From the NCBI GenBank assembly GCA_018398765.1, contig JAHBMJ010002027.1:1-23516 (forward strand): DNA of 23,516 bases. Direction: 5' to 3'. The stretch is from Chromera velia. Its lineage: Eukaryota > Sar > Chromeraceae. Both the position numbers and the translations under genes were made by a program. Positions 10,002 through 19,294 of this stretch are shown piece by piece; position 1 is the stretch's first letter; the number at the start of each line of letters is the position of its first letter. The notes below the pieces were generated by a model. It was not told the DNA's origin. It made no database searches and saw only the letters and a program-made list of their open reading frames with translations.

Positions 10002-10085
10002 GCTGGCATCCGATTTACAACGGGCAATGTCTACGGACACGGATGACTCCCTTTCTTTCCAACCACTTACGTGCCTCGAAGGAAG
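10002..10085 (+). other. Exon-like block with strong splice sites
   Basis: A pyrimidine-rich tract ending gctatgcag precedes it and GAAG|GTGAGTATC follows, close to consensus at both ends. The block is 84 nt long and open in two of three frames. It may be an internal exon of a plus-strand transcript whose other exons are unclear. Confidence 0.25.
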
Positions 10086-10534
10086 GTGAGTATCAAAGGA
10101 GTTGATCGGACAGTCAGGTTATAAATCAATTGGTTTCTCTCGCTCTTTCTTTTGGACTGCTCAATTTCTTCGAAAGACAAAAAAGAAAGAAAACGACAAA
10201 CCTCAACAAACAAGCACCAAACAGATCAAAGTGCAGAAAGAATCTGGTGGTGAATCCGTTTCTTTTCGGCTTTCCATCTTCGAGTCCACTCTCGACAAAG
10301 TCAGATAAATCACTGCTGCGGTGGAGTCTCGCACGATTGGTGGGGGAACACCTGGTGCTTTGACATGGACTCTAGTGGGGGGTCTTATAGTTGTTTCTTG
10401 TTTTTGACTGTTTGCAATCAGCTATCGAGGTTGGACTCTGGGAAAGAAAAAACCGAGAAAAAAACAAAATTCTTGACCGGCCAAATGACCGACCACCTTC
10501 ATCATTCATTACTTATCTCTGCTGGTGCTTGCAG

Positions 10535-10587
10535 GCGAGGAGAAGAGAGAGAGAGATGATACAAGGGCCTTGATGACTCATGAGTGA
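10535..10587 (+). other. Possible last exon
   Basis: The acceptor is ctctgctggtgcttgcag (10534). The frame from 10537 reads EEKRERDDTRALMTHE and then TGA (10585-10587), a charged tail typical of soluble proteins. Support is limited to the acceptor and open frame. Confidence 0.2.
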
Positions 10588-10720
10588 CGGGGTGTGCACC
10601 TCCTGAGCTCAATCTCTACTTCATTTTTTTTCATGGTGCGTCTCTCATGAGTGCGTACTGTGAAAGTTTCTCTTTATTTCCGTTTTTGCTTTGTTTCATC
10701 TTTGAATATTGATTAATTGA

Positions 10721-10758
10721 CATTCATTCATTCGTTCATTCATTCATTCATTCATCCA
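10721..10758. repeat. (CATT)n microsatellite
   Basis: About nine near-perfect cattcatt units with one ttcg interruption. A related catgcattcatgcattcatg tract lies at 11534-11552. Confidence 0.9.
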
Positions 10759-10849
10759 TCAGTGTGTCTGAGAAGATAGACCTGCGTGCTGGGCGTGCCC
10801 ATAGCCTGAATGTCCCTCTTTCATACAAAGACAAACAAAAAGGAATGCA

Positions 10850-10985
10850 TGAACATACAAGGTTTGGAAGAAGGGTATCGTGAGATAGAGAGATAGACAG
10901 AGATGAACAGTGGGAAAAGAAGAAAGAGGGAAAAACAAAAAAATGAGAGAGACCGAGAAGACAGAAAAGGACATGCAGGTGAGTT
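10850..10985. other. Purine-rich tract on the plus strand
   Basis: gagatagagagatagacagag and following sequence is almost all purine (GA with some AAAA). A triplex-prone or simple-sequence-derived stretch is likely. The minus-strand frame across it encodes only Ser/Phe/Leu-rich low complexity. Confidence 0.6.
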
Positions 10986-11211
10986 AGGGAGGAGCGAGCT
11001 CTCGGATTAATAGAGTAAAGGATAAGGCATCCCACACCCTTCACCTCTCGATGCTCGGCAGTCGTCTTTATTTCTTTTTCCTGTATGTTTTTCTAGTGGG
11101 GGGCTATCTTAATCATGCCTCCTCTCCTTCATTTTCGGACTGTCTTACTCATTTAGTGTCCCAGATTGGGTCACTATCCGTTGGTTTCCTCATGCTTTCT
11201 TTTAAGAGGCA

Positions 11212-11279
11212 CCCCTCCTTCACTTCATTGATTTTTCTTCTCAAGCCCAAATGCTTTTTCAGGCTCCCCTCCTTCACTT
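11212..11279 (-). repeat. Duplicated 14-mer, candidate polypurine tract of the minus-strand element
   Basis: cccctccttcactt occurs at 11212-11225 and 11266-11279. On the minus strand each reads as the purine run aagtgaaggagggg, downstream of the Pol coding region, and the second is followed by agcctg. LTR elements prime plus-strand DNA from such a tract just before the 3' LTR, which usually begins TG. This is positional inference only. Confidence 0.2.
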
Positions 11280-11539
11280 TACGAGTCATGTCAGGGAGAG
11301 GACAAGGTTGGACTCGGGACAAGCAGACATGCTCAGTAAACAAAATGAAGAAAAAAAAGAAGACAGTGGGCGAGTGTTCATAATCGAAAAAAGTGGAGCA
11401 GGAAGAGATGGACATTCATGTTTATTGTGGTACTACCAGGCCTAGTCATTGTTGTCAAGCAAAGATGAGGAGAGAGAAAAGTCATTAAATGCAATAAAGA
11501 AGAAAGAAAAGAAAAGAAGAGAAAAAGTTATCTATGCAT

Positions 11540-12106
11540 TCATGCATTCATGCAGATCTCAAAGGGTGCACGCTATAGGACTTGAGGCTTCAGCAGGCGC
11601 TCAATGGAGGTGACAGGAGCCGGTGTAGTGGGCGGCATCCGCTGATTGACCTTGTGTTCTGCAGCTCGATGGCCCTTGCTGAAAAAACCAATCGCAGCAC
11701 AGAACGTGCACCCCCTGCCGGTACGTCCCGCACGCTCCAGGTAGAGTTCCTTCCTTCCCTTGCGTTCTGCCTCGACATCCGGGCAGGTGTCAGAGGCATG
11801 TCCTAACTGATTGCAAGCAAAACAAGCCAATGCAAGAGAGAGCATACGAAAGTGAAGGGCAAAGAGGGGAGTGACAGATGCATCACGAAGAGACCGAGTA
11901 GGGCAGATGAGGGTGAAATAAGGAAAAAATTGTGAGAAAGCGACTCGAGCCTGATTCACGTTTTCAAAGAACACTGACACCTCTCTCTGGAGGTTTGGGT
12001 TGAGAAGGGTCGGTCTTCTCTGAGGGTCAGGGGGAGGGCGAGTCGCTGCCTGCCTTGCTTCTCTTCCTTTCTGCTCTAACAAACGGTACAGCTCATGAGT
12101 GCTTTT
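11540..12106 (-). pseudogene. Pol C-terminal extension with CCHC zinc knuckle
   Basis: The frame of RNase H continues past the usual end of copia Pol for about 190 codons. It carries CFACNQLGHASDTC (11783-11824), a canonical C-x2-C-x4-H-x4-C knuckle. A second Cys/His group (about 11665-11720, CTFC then H-x4-H) follows. The preceding part (about 11900-12100) is a Pro/Arg-rich linker and then a helical stretch. The frame has a TAG at 11573 and ends at TGA 11540. Knuckles normally sit in Gag. One after RNase H suggests a shuffled nucleocapsid module, a fused second gag, or a lineage-specific extension. It would bind element RNA or DNA. Because it is in one uninterrupted frame with RNase H, apart from the TGA at 12107, a separate gene is less likely. 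Confidence 0.6.
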
Positions 12107-12640
12107 TCATTTTGTCAGGGGGTCTGCCAGATTGCGTACAGTTGAGATATCTTCGAGAGCGATGAACTTCTCTTGAACATCCTGATGCACTGCAGGCTGC
12201 AGGATGCTAACCATTGAAGTGTGCACTTCCTCCCTTTCTCGCAGGTCATCGATCTTTGCAGCGAGAGACGGCTGAGTCGCCTTCGCTCCGGAACCGCTCG
12301 GCTAACCTACAAGAGACACAAGGTCATGGCTATCTGACCAGAGGGTGCGATGGACTGTCGGCCACAGCTTTGCAAAGAAAAGGAGGAGAGAAGACAAAAA
12401 TTCGACTCCATTCTCTGCGGCCAGGAACTTCGCATCCGTTGTGGATTTTGCCACCTTCTTTGGCTTGATGGACTTCCACGCAAGAGGGCATCTACAGACG
12501 GTCAGCACCCATCCGATTTGGAGTTCGGGGTGGGCAGGGGTTCCAAAAGAAGCATCAGTATGCAATTCAACATGCAAAGGATGTGTACGGGGGGAGCGAG
12601 GGACTGCCACCCCGCGGTGAGAGTGAGCACGGGCCCAAGA
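12107..12640 (-). pseudogene. Retrotransposon RNase H (copia type)
   Basis: HTDASFGT (catalytic Asp at 12554-12556), WKSIKPKKVAKSTT and SDSHDL follow the order of the copia RNase H domain, which removes RNA from the RNA-DNA hybrid during reverse transcription. The family ends with ADPLTK, seen at about 12110-12130. The motif normally written T-E-A-E-Y reads TTDAKF here, so the catalytic Glu has become Lys (AAG at 12428-12430). In-frame stops are TAG 12302 (restorable as Gln) and TGA 12107 right after ADPLTK. The domain is continuous with reverse transcriptase upstream. The active site is damaged, so this copy is unlikely to be functional. Confidence 0.8.
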
Positions 12641-13699
12641 GACGAGACGTTGCAGCCATGCAAATACATTCACGGTACGTGCAGCATTCCACTGAGCCAT
12701 GTGACTTGTTCCATATGCCAGATCTGGATGTGTGAAGGAAGCGAGATAAGACAGTTCACCCAGGCTCTGTTGGAATGCTTTGGTCTCTTTTTTGTTCAGA
12801 GGGAGGGAGGTGTCTGCCTGCTTCCGAGCGGCGTCGGGGATGGGGTTTACGAGTGGTCTCACCCCTCTGTCATTCAGACTCGATGCATACGTCTCTTGAG
12901 AACACCAGATCTCATCTTGCGAGACGTCATAAGAGACCCCGACGTATCGCTGAAGCGGTCGGATCTCTTTGTATTCAACCTCTCTCATGATCTCTTGCAG
13001 GTGACTTGCTGCAGGCCCATTGAGGGATGCAATGCAGATATCATCTACATACAGAGACATGAGGGCAACAACCTCGGCTTCTTTTGACAGCTTCCACCAG
13101 ATGCCTCGAAGGGGTGACTTGCCCCACCCATGCTTAATAAGTTTCGATTCGAGGTACCGTTGGAAGAGGAGGGGGCTTTCTGTCAGTCCATACATACATT
13201 TTTGGAGCAGCCAGAACGCTTTGCCGTGATCTGGGTGTTCTTTGGGGGGGATGACATACACAGTGTCACTCATTGGTGCCTAAAGAAAAGCGTTGTCGAC
13301 GTTTATCGTGCTAATGAAAGAGGGGTCGAATCCAGCACTGCTGAGAGCAGCAAAGAGCATGAATCGAATGTTTTCTGGTAGACACGGGTCAGTTGCCACC
13401 TCTAGCTCCTTGCGTGGGTCTTTGTCTCCCCGAATGACCCATCTGGACTTAAACTCCCTTTCTCCCTCATCATTCAACTTCAGGGTGTCAACCCATAGCG
13501 TGGGCAAAATGACAGCATCTTTCGGCACCGATGCGGCAGGGACTGCTTTGAACACACGAAATCTTTCAAATTTTTCTAACTCTTTCTGTCTAGCCGCCCT
13601 GAAATCTGATACCTGATTTGGGGAGAGACAACGCACTGAAAATTTCTGGTGAGTCGCCCCGGTAGCAAAGAAGTGCTCTGTTTTTCTTTTCTCTACAGG
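12641..13699 (-). pseudogene. Reverse transcriptase (copia type)
   Basis: The frame contains DFRAARQKELEKFE, PKDAVILPTLWV, NVDNAFL followed by AP, YGLTESPLLFQRYLESKL, and LYVDDICIA with YVDD at 13040-13051. The end of the thumb/connection region includes GELSYLASFTHPDLAYG. This matches the RVT_2 family that copies element RNA into DNA. It has one internal stop, TAG at 13280-13282, exactly where copia enzymes have Gln after the AFL motif. The catalytic YVDD is intact. Upstream the frame is open to TAA 13778, so it is joined to the linker and integrase rather than starting at a separate ATG. Confidence 0.85.
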
Positions 13700-14860
13700 T
13701 GTTGCTGATGAGGGACACGGACGACTGTTCGAGGAAGAGAGAGAAAGGTCAGGTAGAGAGAGTGAAGGAAAAAGAGGTTAAAAAGAAAAAGTGCGTTGCA
13801 GAGAGGAATGCTTGGCGTGCTTCGAGCTCGAATAGCCAGTATATCCTTCATTTACGCGAGCATGAGGGAGACAAGGTATACACGCAAAAGACATTCCATT
13901 CAAACAAAAGAAAGCACTTTCCAGTCCTCCATCTGACTCTTTGCTCTCCCCACCAGATAGTACCTCAGTCGAAGCCGTCTCCACCTCTCGCAGAGAGAGG
14001 TCTGGAGAAAGTTTGAGGGCCTGTCTCAACCAATTCTCCATCTTTTTAATTTCTTCGGCCGTCTTGCTTTGGTTAAGTCCAAGACGAGAGATCGAGGCGG
14101 AGTCGAGGTGTTTTGCAATGCTTGCACATGCATCAGGAAGGAGACGACGTGAAGAGGAAAGAAAGAGTTCTGATTCTCTTACACATGCAGGGGAGACTTT
14201 TCTGAGGTGAGGAAAGCAAGTGAGAGAAGGGGTCAGTGTTGAACAGACAGTGTTGTTTGGACGATGGAATTGTGGGGCAAAGACTCTTTCTGATAAGAGT
14301 CCCTGTAAGTAAGATCCCCATACATGAACAAGAAGTAAGCCATCCGACATGACTCCCGCCTTTCTGCCTATCATTCCTCTCTGCAGTTCTTCGTCTTTCC
14401 AAAAAATGAGAGGGCACTTCCTGAGCAGGTCCGGATTCCTTTGCACGATGAAACGCCATCCATCCCCGTCTGAAGGAGAAGGGGTCAGTAGACGTTGTTT
14501 ATCTGTTTCCATTGCAGTCTTTGGCTTTGTTTTGGGCAGGGAAGGTAGAGAGATATACGGTTCTGAAAACAAAAAGATAGGCTCGCCTTCAAGAATACGA
14601 GGAAAAGAGTTCAAAGAAGAAGAAAAAGAAGAAGAAGAACCTTGTTTGGCAGAAGTAGCGGCCCTGTTTCCTTCTCTTGCTTCGTCCATCAACCTTTCAT
14701 CAGGAAGAGAACGAGAGTTTAAAGAGGGGGCACCGGGTGCTTCTCTGCAGTCATCTCCCTCGTTGATCGGTAAAGGTCCAGCCGAGGCAAGACCAACTGG
14801 CCACGCGTCTTTCTGATTCTTGAATTCCATACTCTCAGCGAATGAGAAGGAGGATGAGAA
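13700..14860 (-). pseudogene. Linker between integrase and reverse transcriptase
   Basis: The frame runs from about 14860 to 13700 and is Ser/Pro/Leu-rich, with a TAA at 13778 (Gln restorable). It begins around MEFKNQKDAWPVGLASAG. A coding-like block around 14450-14280 (GWRFIVQRNPDLLRKC, VHVWGSYLQGLLSERVF) is more conserved-looking than the rest but not recognised. Copia Pol usually has a shorter variable linker here. At about 14858-14884 a GAA-rich microsatellite (Ser/Phe runs) marks a -1 frame change from the preceding segment. Confidence 0.5.
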
Positions 14861-15420
14861 GAAAGAGAAGAGGAAGAAGAAGAGCTGGACTTCCTTTGTG
14901 ATTCATTGTGTGCAGAGACATTTGTCTTCGACTGTTGACCATTTGGAACTGAGCGAGAGAAAGAAGGTAGAGGTTTGGAGGGAGCACGGACAAAACATGA
15001 CGAATGAGCCAGATATTCTTTGCTCTGCAGCCTTTCTCCTGACTCCGAGATTGGAGTCAAATACACAAGAAATCGAGAGTGGGGCACGAGGGCAGAGACC
15101 TCAAAGAGCCACCACTTTATGTCAAGAGAACGGTAAGTCTTCCTTGGGTTTTTCTAGTAGACACGTTCACTGACGGACAGATTCAGAGGAGAGAGGGCTG
15201 ACGGTCCTTTCTTGTGAATGTCAGCGAACAAAGATTCGAGAGAGGGAGGAAGTAGGTGCTGAGAGGTCAGACGTTCATAAAGAGACCTCGTGTCTGAATT
15301 CACTGAAGGGAGGAGGTTCAGTTGGGACACACACCGGGGTAAGACTTGAAGGAAGTATCGTTTGTCAAGGCCTCTGTCTAATAAAGCAGCCTCGATTAGA
15401 CGCTTTAAATCATCATGTCT
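14861..15420 (-). pseudogene. Integrase C-terminal part and following region
   Basis: This continues the integrase frame, with LLDRGLDKRYFLQVLPRC, IHKKGPSALSPLNLS and then WWLFEVSALVPHSRFLVY. One TAG lies at 15154, where Gln fits. The order corresponds to the region after the catalytic domain in copia integrases, which contacts DNA. The exact subdomain is not recognised. It ends in a Ser-rich microsatellite (about 14858-14890) where the frame breaks. Confidence 0.55.
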
Positions 15421-15990
15421 ATGTTCAAGAAGCCCATTTGCACGAGGAAGACCCGGTGGTGTTCATAATTGTCTGACTCTAAGACTTTCAAGCATGGAAG
15501 AGAAGACTGCCTTAAATTCACTTCCGTTGTCCGTTTTTACAAATCCATGAAACGAAAGAAGGCAACCAAAAGGCCTTAACCATGCTTCCTCAAAAACCTT
15601 CCATACTGTTTTTGCCTTTGTGTCTTTCAGCGGAACAGCCATGAGAAAAGAGGTTGCCTCGCACATGATAGTGAGAACAAGTGACCTATACAAAAAGATT
15701 GTGTCAACTACTACTTGTTGCAGGGGAGCACGAGTTCTCACATGAGATCTTCGTTGTCCATGGAGACGTCTCGGCAGATCGTGGACCTGCAGGCAAGTCT
15801 TGCATTCGGCTCTCAACTCCTCACACATTTTTCATAGTCCCTTTACAGCAAGATATGAAGAGACCAGGGTGTAAAGAGCTTTTCCTCCGATGTGCTCCAC
15901 TTCCTGATGCACATACTTTAAATATTCACGCGCGTACTCTGCCGTCACTTGCACTTTTTCTCGACGGCCATCCGCCACTTGTCCGTCAAA
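15421..15990 (-). pseudogene. Integrase: HHCC zinc-binding and DDE catalytic core
   Basis: The zinc-binding (GAG-pre-integrase) motif is H-x4-H at 15907-15909 and 15892-15894, then C-x2-C at 15802-15804 and 15793-15795. The catalytic core has VVVDTIF (Asp 15703-15705), KTDNGSEF (Asp 15529-15531) and ANGLLEH (Glu 15424-15426). That is 57 residues between the two Asp and 34 between the second Asp and the Glu, close to the D-D35-E of rve integrases, which insert element DNA. In-frame TGA codons at 15832 and 15463 each fall where CGA (Arg) would fit. The second interrupts the core between the second Asp and the Glu. Confidence 0.85.
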
Positions 15991-16892
15991 AATGCAGTCT
16001 GATGAGTCAGAGTCATCAGAAAAGCAAACGGATGATGCACATGTGAATTTTTCAGAGCAAATTTCGTCCCATTCTTCGTTTTCTTCTACTACAACAACAG
16101 AAGAGCCAGCCGAGGAACAACGGTTAGTTCTGCTTTCTTTGAAAGAGAGAAGTTCTTGTACAGAAGAAGATATTAAAGGGAGAGAGGATAAAGAGGAAGA
16201 CGATCGTTGAAGGCTCTCTGCTGTCAACTGAGTCTTTCCAGTGCACTGGGACCCAATGAAGCAAAAATGACCTTCCTTCTCATCTGAGCTAGCAGCGATT
16301 GCAGGTGAGAAGTGATCAGAGTAGAGCTGGGTAAAAGATGGGACAATTAGTTCACAAAAGAAAGACACCTCATCAAAAGAAGAATCGACGTCAGCAGCAT
16401 CAGCATCAACAAATGAAGAAGGAAGAGTACCAGAAATAGAAAAAGAAGGTGTGAACATTTGGGAGACGAGAAGAGAAGTGAAAAAGAAAGTGGCCTTTAC
16501 ACCATGCAGGTTTCTGTCATGCTTGGTTGCTCTGCGTCTGTTAAATTCTCGACGCTTGGAGCGAGACTGCGAATGACAACGTTGTCCGACCTCCCGATCG
16601 AACCTTTCCTTTCTCTGACGGCCTCGCTCTTTTCTTCTGGACCGCTTGCTTCACTTGCTTTTGCCAATGGAAGGAGAGCGCTGTCTGCATATCTGAAGAA
16701 AAATCTTTGACGGCTCATGGAGTTGTACATCAGGAAGAGGAGAAGAGAAGGGACGGGAGGGGGAGGAGTGTCGAGGTGGAAGAGGACAAGAGGAAGGATC
16801 ATTAAATGAAGGAGGTGGAGGCATAGATGAAGAGGGGAGAGAAATGAAAACATTCTTTTGAGCAGTCTCGTTTGTCTTTTTCTTATTCGCAT
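15991..16892 (-). pseudogene. Linker upstream of integrase, Ser-rich and Arg-rich
   Basis: This segment has a Pro/Ser-rich start (LPSSSMPPPPSF), a strongly basic Arg/Lys stretch at about 16500-16660 (RSRRKERGRQRKERF, after TGA 16651), and then Ser/Glu/Asp-rich sequence. HFCFIGSQCTGKTQL at about 16222-16266 contains GxxxxGKT (16231-16254). The basic block may bind nucleic acid or act as a nuclear localisation signal. The TGA at 16651 fits an original CGA. The frame is shared with integrase and entered by a -1 step near 16895. Confidence 0.5.
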
Positions 16893-17748
16893 TCAGATGT
16901 CGTAGTTCACCATTTGGAACTCTTCCTTGGTCCACGTGTCGTACCCTCCCTGTTTCCACTCTGCTGATCCCTCCTCTAGCCACCCCGCATATTGAGTCTC
17001 CTTCCATTCCTGTCTGGTGAAGCCGATTCTCTGCCAGAAAGGACGTTGGTCGGTGGGGGGAGCAGACTCTACTGCCATCTCCACAGGCTCCGCCGCAGCT
17101 TCCTGAGTGGAGGTCGCTTGCGGTTGCTCATCCTCCTGCATTGGCTGCGCAGGTGGGTGTGCAGGGGAAGACCTCTCTTGCTCTTCTACTTGCATTGGTT
17201 GTGTTTCCTGCGTCTCCTCGGGGACGCTGCCTCCATTCATCAAAGTTGCAATCGGAAGTGATGGGGCTGGCTGTTCCACCTCCACTTCCATTGCATAGGG
17301 GTTCACATCCTCCGCTCCTCCCTCTTTGGAATCCGACGGCACAGTAATCACTGGAATAGTCATGTCCACATCCTCCTCTGATGTCTGTCCCCTCGCACAC
17401 GGACCCCTCTGTTAATTGAAAAGGTCCCCTATCTCCGAGACTAGTTTCGGAGAGTGAGTGGGACTGTTGTCGGGCGAGCTGGGAGCACGGGGGGAGAACG
17501 GTTGTTGACCACCCGTCTCGCTCAGCGGCTCCGACGGGCTGTCGGAGGAGAAGGTTTCGTTCGGACGACCGCTCCCTCGTCCCACCTCTCCCTATGCAGA
17601 GACCCCAGGGAGTCGGAGAGGGATTGCTGAAGAGGTAGAGACCCAAAAAGGATCTGTCCTACAAAGGATGGACACTCGAGCGTGGAGGAGCTGAATACCC
17701 GGGGTCAGCTGCCAGTAAGTGAACCTCTCGACTCCCGCTGGGCCCGTT
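16893..17748 (-). pseudogene. Acidic Pro/Gln-rich linker downstream of protease
   Basis: From about 17748 to TGA 16893 the frame is the same as protease. It runs through a Ser/Pro-rich part, an acidic Gln/Glu/Pro stretch (about 17330-17080) and a compact end with RPFWQRIGFTRQEWKETQ. Stops at 17592 (TAG) and 17412 (TAA) are both Gln-restorable. At 16893 the TGA may be a true end, or the place where reading shifts by -1 into the integrase frame. This is the only point where two separate elements could have been joined. Confidence 0.5.
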
Positions 17749-18512
17749 CCCATCAAGATTTCGATAAGACGGGTTCCGTCTTCTGGTCTGGGTGCTAATT
17801 CTCGCCAGTTGAAGTCGAACTGACGGAAGAAGTTGAGACCAAGAATGAGGAGAGGGTTTTTAAAATTGAAGTCAGCAAGGTGGATCATGATTTTTCCTCG
17901 CGGACGGTGTGTGTGCGGTCGGGTCCGTTCGAACCGTACACGGAGAAGTCCATAACAGAGGGAGACGAAGTTTCCGCCTCCCCCTTGAATGTCAATGATT
18001 TCATTCCAGAATTCTTCGGGGTCAAAGAATTCTTCGTTTGGTCGGTACGTCCCATCAGGCTGTTAGATGATCCACCTGCGATTTCTGGCCTCTCGAATGG
18101 CTTGGAGGTTGAGTGAGGAAGCGGTGTCGACTATCGCAGGGATCTCTCCGACTTGGAGAGGTCTGCGTGAATATCGTCGGCTTGCCTTCCGTTGAGCAGT
18201 CAAAAAACGCTCTTTAGAGGGGCAGAAGACACCCAACCTCTTGCACTCGTTCGAGCGTGGAGTAGCAGGGGAGGAGCAAGGAGACCTAAGGTCTTCTCTT
18301 GAGGGGACAAACTGTGTTTGAATTGGGGGGGGGCGTTTGTCGGTCAGTGGGATTATGGGAGCCTCGTCAGACGCTGTAAACATCAAGTGATTTCGCTGAG
18401 CGGCTTGTTCTGCTTCCCATGCGAAGATGCTGTTTTCCATCGGGTGAGGAAGGGGAATTCTGCCGTTGCCCTGCTGCGTGATTGTTCCCTGGTCCCTGAG
18501 GAGGAGCTTCAA
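17749..18512 (-). pseudogene. Retropepsin-like aspartic protease
   Basis: IPAIVDTASSLNL (Asp codon 18126-18128) matches the catalytic region of retroviral-type aspartic proteases. The flap-to-C-terminal signature LLILGLNFFRQFDFNW lies 94 residues further on (about 17837), as expected for the ILG motif. These enzymes act as dimers and cut the Gag-Pol polyprotein. The usual D-T/S-G-A triplet reads D-T-A-S, so the Gly after Thr is Ala. A TAA at 18063 between the two signatures is Gln-restorable. Upstream sequence (about 18500-18250) is a Pro/Arg-rich spacer. The position before integrase agrees with copia order. Confidence 0.65.
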
Positions 18513-19294
18513 ATCTTTCTGCTGTGGGGCAAAAAAGATCGCGGATCCCTAAACCCGATGAAGCAGGACCCAGTTGAAGATGGAATCTTTCTCGTCCGCT
18601 TCGGCAAGCGCCGTGACTTTGTGGTCTGCCTTGTCGAGGGCCGCTCGCAGGCGCCTCAGTTCCCAAGGCACTCTCATTGATTGAGTTTTCAGCCACCGAA
18701 CAGTGAAGAGTGCTGGGGGTTGTCCGCACGTTTGCTTCATATATTGGAGTAGAAAGACAATTGGGTGGCGGAGGAAGAGTTGTCCTTTCTCCTCTTCATC
18801 CAGGGAGGACCAGAGGTGTGTGATGAGCTCTGGTCCGCTCGGGATTGCACCGCTTGCCGGTGCCAGTATGTGGCAAGGTCCCTGTGATTCCACCTATCCT
18901 CTTGGTAGACACCTTAGAGCAAGGCGGCAGTCTCGGCACTTAAGGGGGCCCTGTAGGGGGCTTTAGTACTGGGACTGATCAGGATCTCCTTGCGCTGGAT
19001 GCGAGCATCTTCTACTCCGGGCACAGCTGGGATGTGCATCTTTTCCTTTTCAACCCCCGTCGGGCAGTATCGGAGCTTGTCAGGGAGTCTGACGTTGTCG
19101 TCGCCCTTCCTTCTGTGAATCTTTCGAGTCTCACTAGAAGAGATACCCGTCCAAGTTTCATGAACGAGTGCGACGCGAGCGTCGATCGCAGCCTTTTGCA
19201 CGAGATGCCTCAGTTGGCCCTCGGCGGTTCTCGGGGGTGAGAGGACGAACAGGGCTAAAATCATAAACGCCAGGGCGAATGGAAGTTCCTGTCA
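18513..19294 (-). pseudogene. C-terminal Gag-like region before protease
   Basis: Two frames join by a -1 step within a C5 run (about 18944-18948 on the plus strand). The first has a hydrophobic stretch, FALAFMILALFVLSPP, then a charged helical region. The second begins LKCRDCRLALRC and continues with HILAPASGA and WSSLDEEEKGQLFL. Stops are TGA 19292, TAG 18894 and TAG 18549. The C-x2-C-x6-C spacing near 18930 could be part of a metal-binding site. The region links Gag to protease without an obvious gene boundary. Confidence 0.45.

Larger units (their letters stand above)
9041..11539. other. Long stretch without a confirmed gene; strand-skewed, splice-like signals
   Basis: Most of this region is strongly purine- or pyrimidine-skewed and its open frames are short. 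It contains several splice-like signals on the plus strand: donors at about 9390 (caa|gtaagg), 9504 (atg|gtgaga) and 10086 (aag|gtgagt), and acceptors ending at about 9747, 10001, 10422 and 10534. Two exon-like blocks are listed separately. The right part may be the 3' untranslated region or LTR of the minus-strand retroelement. No LTR pair can be checked within the window. Confidence 0.4.

Noticed and set aside
10748-11044. Hydrophobic minus-strand frame that could pass for a membrane protein
   Set aside because: It is the complement of a purine-rich tract and consists of Ser/Phe/Leu low complexity.
8449-11539. LTR of either element
   Set aside because: No pair of long direct repeats with TG...CA ends was found in the window. 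The expected partner of the minus-strand LTR lies outside it.
10721-11552. CRISPR-like or telomere-like arrays
   Set aside because: The repeats are plain microsatellites (CATT, TGCATTCA) without spacers of uniform length and without a telomere unit.
13322-13336. ggggtcgaatccagc resembles a tRNA T-arm/B box
   Set aside because: It lies inside reverse-transcriptase coding sequence, and no acceptor or anticodon stem could be folded around it.
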